The notes below the pieces were generated by a model. The model was not told the DNA's origin and did no database searches. It saw only the letters and a list, made by a program, of their open reading frames with translations. This document shows positions 62,608-64,000 of a DNA stretch of 64,000 bases, piece after piece. The first letter of the stretch is position 1. Each line of letters starts with the position of its first letter. This DNA is from Marinimicrobium agarilyticum DSM 16975 (GTDB lineage Bacteria > Pseudomonadota > Gammaproteobacteria > Pseudomonadales > Cellvibrionaceae): positions 642,578 through 706,577 of the forward strand of contig NZ_AUHU01000003.1 of the NCBI RefSeq assembly GCF_000423345.1, read 5' to 3'. The position numbers and the translations under genes are program-made.

Positions 62608-64000
62608 CTAGAACTGGGTGATGAACTCCCATGTGGCAGGGTGAACCCAAGACGAGCCAATGGGGTCGTTGTTCGGAGGATAGTTGTGTCCTCCATCGAA
62701 CGTGGCCCAGCGCACGGGGTAGTTGTCCGGGCAATCATAATCGTAGGTGACGTGGCCGCTGCCGGGGCTGGCCTCGGGTACATTATTGGGTGACATGCAA
62801 CCGTTGTTCGCCACGAACCGGTCTCGAGAGCGGCGTCCAGACTCAATGGGGCAAGTTGGGTCGTCCAACCCGTGCACACCCATGTAAGCGAGGGGCTCGC
62901 CGGTGTTTTCGGGGAAGTAGATATTGTAGTCGGCGGTAGCGTACACCACCACGCCCCGCAGGAGGTCCTGATGGTTTTGCGCCAGAGCGTTGGTGTACAT
63001 GGCCCCGAAACTGAACCCAACGGAGAAGACTCTTGATGTGTCGATGCACAGGCTGGAGGCAAGATGCGCGTTCAACTGCTCGAAAAAGACGTGGTCGAGG
63101 TCATCACCGCGCCAAGGAGAGCCATTCGTGTATCCCTGAGGCGCAACGAATATCGTGTTCTGCTCTGTGTCGAGCGCTTTGAGTCCGAACCACTGGGACC
63201 AGCCCTGCACAGCCTCGGCGCTTCCGCCCATCCAGTGCATCCCGAAAACCACTCGGTAGGGCGTATTGGAATCGTAGCTGTCCGGAAGAGAGACAATGTA
63301 TTCTCGCTGAAGACCAGCGCTGGTCATCGTGTGGGTACCGCTACCCAAGCCGGGAGACTGACCACAGCCGGCGCTAGGCACGGGGGGGTTGCCCAAGGGG
63401 TAGCCATTACCGGGATTGCTTCCGCACTGGACCGCCTGTGGACTGTCGCCGGTTACGCTCAACGAGTCGATATTCCCCAGCCCCGGGCTGGTGGTCGCCT
63501 GCAGGCGGACCGTATTCTCGCCGGCACTCAAAACAACTTCCGCGCTCGCTGACGTCCAGCTGGTCCAAGAACCCGTCGCGGGGAAATCCATCATGGCTTG
63601 GCTCGACCCGTTGATCATTACGTTACCGAGCCGGTTGGCCGAGCCGCCGTTCGCATAGCGCCACTCCAGCGTATAGTTGCCGCTGCTCGGGACATTGACG
63701 GTCCAGTTCACGCCGTTGCCTGTGGCGTTGTCGGTGTTGGCGAAACCACTGCCGTTGAAGCCAGAGTGGTTGGTGTCGATGGAGCCATCCACGCCGCATA
63801 GGCCGGCCGCTTCCTCGATCACGACCGTGGTGGGCTCGCCACCGGAGACCCGTTCAAACACGACGTCGTCGATACTGGTCCACTCGCTGTCCTCGGTGGT
63901 GATACCGATCTGACAGCTGCCGCCACTCACTTCAATGCCCTCGACGGCCACTTCAGTCCAGTTGCCCCAGCCTGCGGCGGGGATCGTGGATGAATAGGAG
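62608..64000 (-). CDS. CBM-CBM35-CE1-type esterase, 5' end beyond window
   Basis: The frame is open to the last base, and the coding sequence continues upstream past the ATG at 63951 (GWGNWTEVAVEGIEV spans it), so the N-terminus is missing. Visible parts are the end of a galactose-binding-like domain, a CBM35-like domain (HSGFNGSGFAN to GLGNIDSLSVTG) and a CE1/PHB depolymerase-type esterase. The esterase has nucleophile Ser in VGFSFGAMYT, acid Asp near GLDDPTCP and His in DGGHNYP. Such enzymes act as acetylxylan or feruloyl esterases. It would remove ester groups from xylan and so help the GH10 xylanases of this region. Confidence 0.88.
   Translation of the reverse strand, partial: SYSSTIPAAGWGNWTEVAVEGIEVSGGSCQIGITTEDSEWTSIDDVVFERVSGGEPTTVVIEEAAGLCGVDGSIDTNHSGFNGSGFANTDNATGNGVNWTVNVPSSGNYTLEWRYANGGSANRLGNVMINGSSQAMMDFPATGSWTSWTSASAEVVLSAGENTVRLQATTSPGLGNIDSLSVTGDSPQAVQCGSNPGNGYPLGNPPVPSAGCGQSPGLGSGTHTMTSAGLQREYIVSLPDSYDSNTPYRVVFGMHWMGGSAEAVQGWSQWFGLKALDTEQNTIFVAPQGYTNGSPWRGDDLDHVFFEQLNAHLASSLCIDTSRVFSVGFSFGAMYTNALAQNHQDLLRGVVVYATADYNIYFPENTGEPLAYMGVHGLDDPTCPIESGRRSRDRFVANNGCMSPNNVPEASPGSGHVTYDYDCPDNYPVRWATFDGGHNYPPNNDPIGSSWVHPATWEFITQF

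Overview
The window suggests a chromosomal segment of a polysaccharide-degrading gammaproteobacterium of the Cellvibrionales type (Cellvibrio, Saccharophagus, Teredinibacter or Marinimicrobium relatives). The reasons are moderately high GC, long serine-rich linkers in the secreted enzymes, CBM2 modules, Sde182-type proteins, TonB-dependent uptake and a tryptophan-halogenase-like flavoprotein beside the receptor. The genus is an inference. No tRNA, rRNA, CRISPR array, intact insertion sequence or prophage was seen.

First half, about 1-31,000, is mostly ordinary metabolism in short operons. It opens with a urea amidolyase pair on the minus strand (allophanate hydrolase, then a urea carboxylase cut by the window edge). 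Next come dGTPase with a VanZ-like membrane protein, an SLC13-type permease, a zincin-like protein and a GABA-type aminotransferase. A four-gene MacAB-like export operon, glycerol kinase, a TetR/beta-ketoacyl-ACP synthase pair bracketed by two REP-type palindromes, an Ada-like/CDF/DJ-1 operon, a secreted esterase and an old yellow enzyme follow. Positions 23,697-28,268 encode a one-heme cytochrome-like protein, a LodA/GoxA-type cysteine-tryptophylquinone enzyme and its LodB-type flavoprotein. A LysE exporter with a divergent MocR regulator closes this half.

Second half, about 31,100 to the end, is a plant cell wall degradation region. It carries a GH43-GH10 bifunctional xylanolytic enzyme, a GH16 to GH5 glucanase pair, a GH115 glucuronidase, a CBM2-CBM60-GH10 xylanase, a GH105 hydrolase, a GH6 cellulase, a CBM-CE1 esterase and two divergent Sde182-type proteins. 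Control and uptake genes are interspersed: two membrane-embedded AraC-type regulators, one soluble AraC regulator, and a 1198-residue TonB-dependent receptor divergent from the halogenase-like flavoprotein. The likely logic is that surface and secreted enzymes cut xylan, glucuronoxylan and beta-glucan, the receptor imports oligosaccharides, and the AraC proteins sense products. A map/ParD-like housekeeping pair sits inside this region, and a decayed copy of the ParD-like gene lies 13 kb away.

Functional calls rest on reading translated sequence and recognising family motifs; no database search was run. Start codons were moved from the longest reading frame where a ribosome binding site or signal peptide favoured a shorter form.
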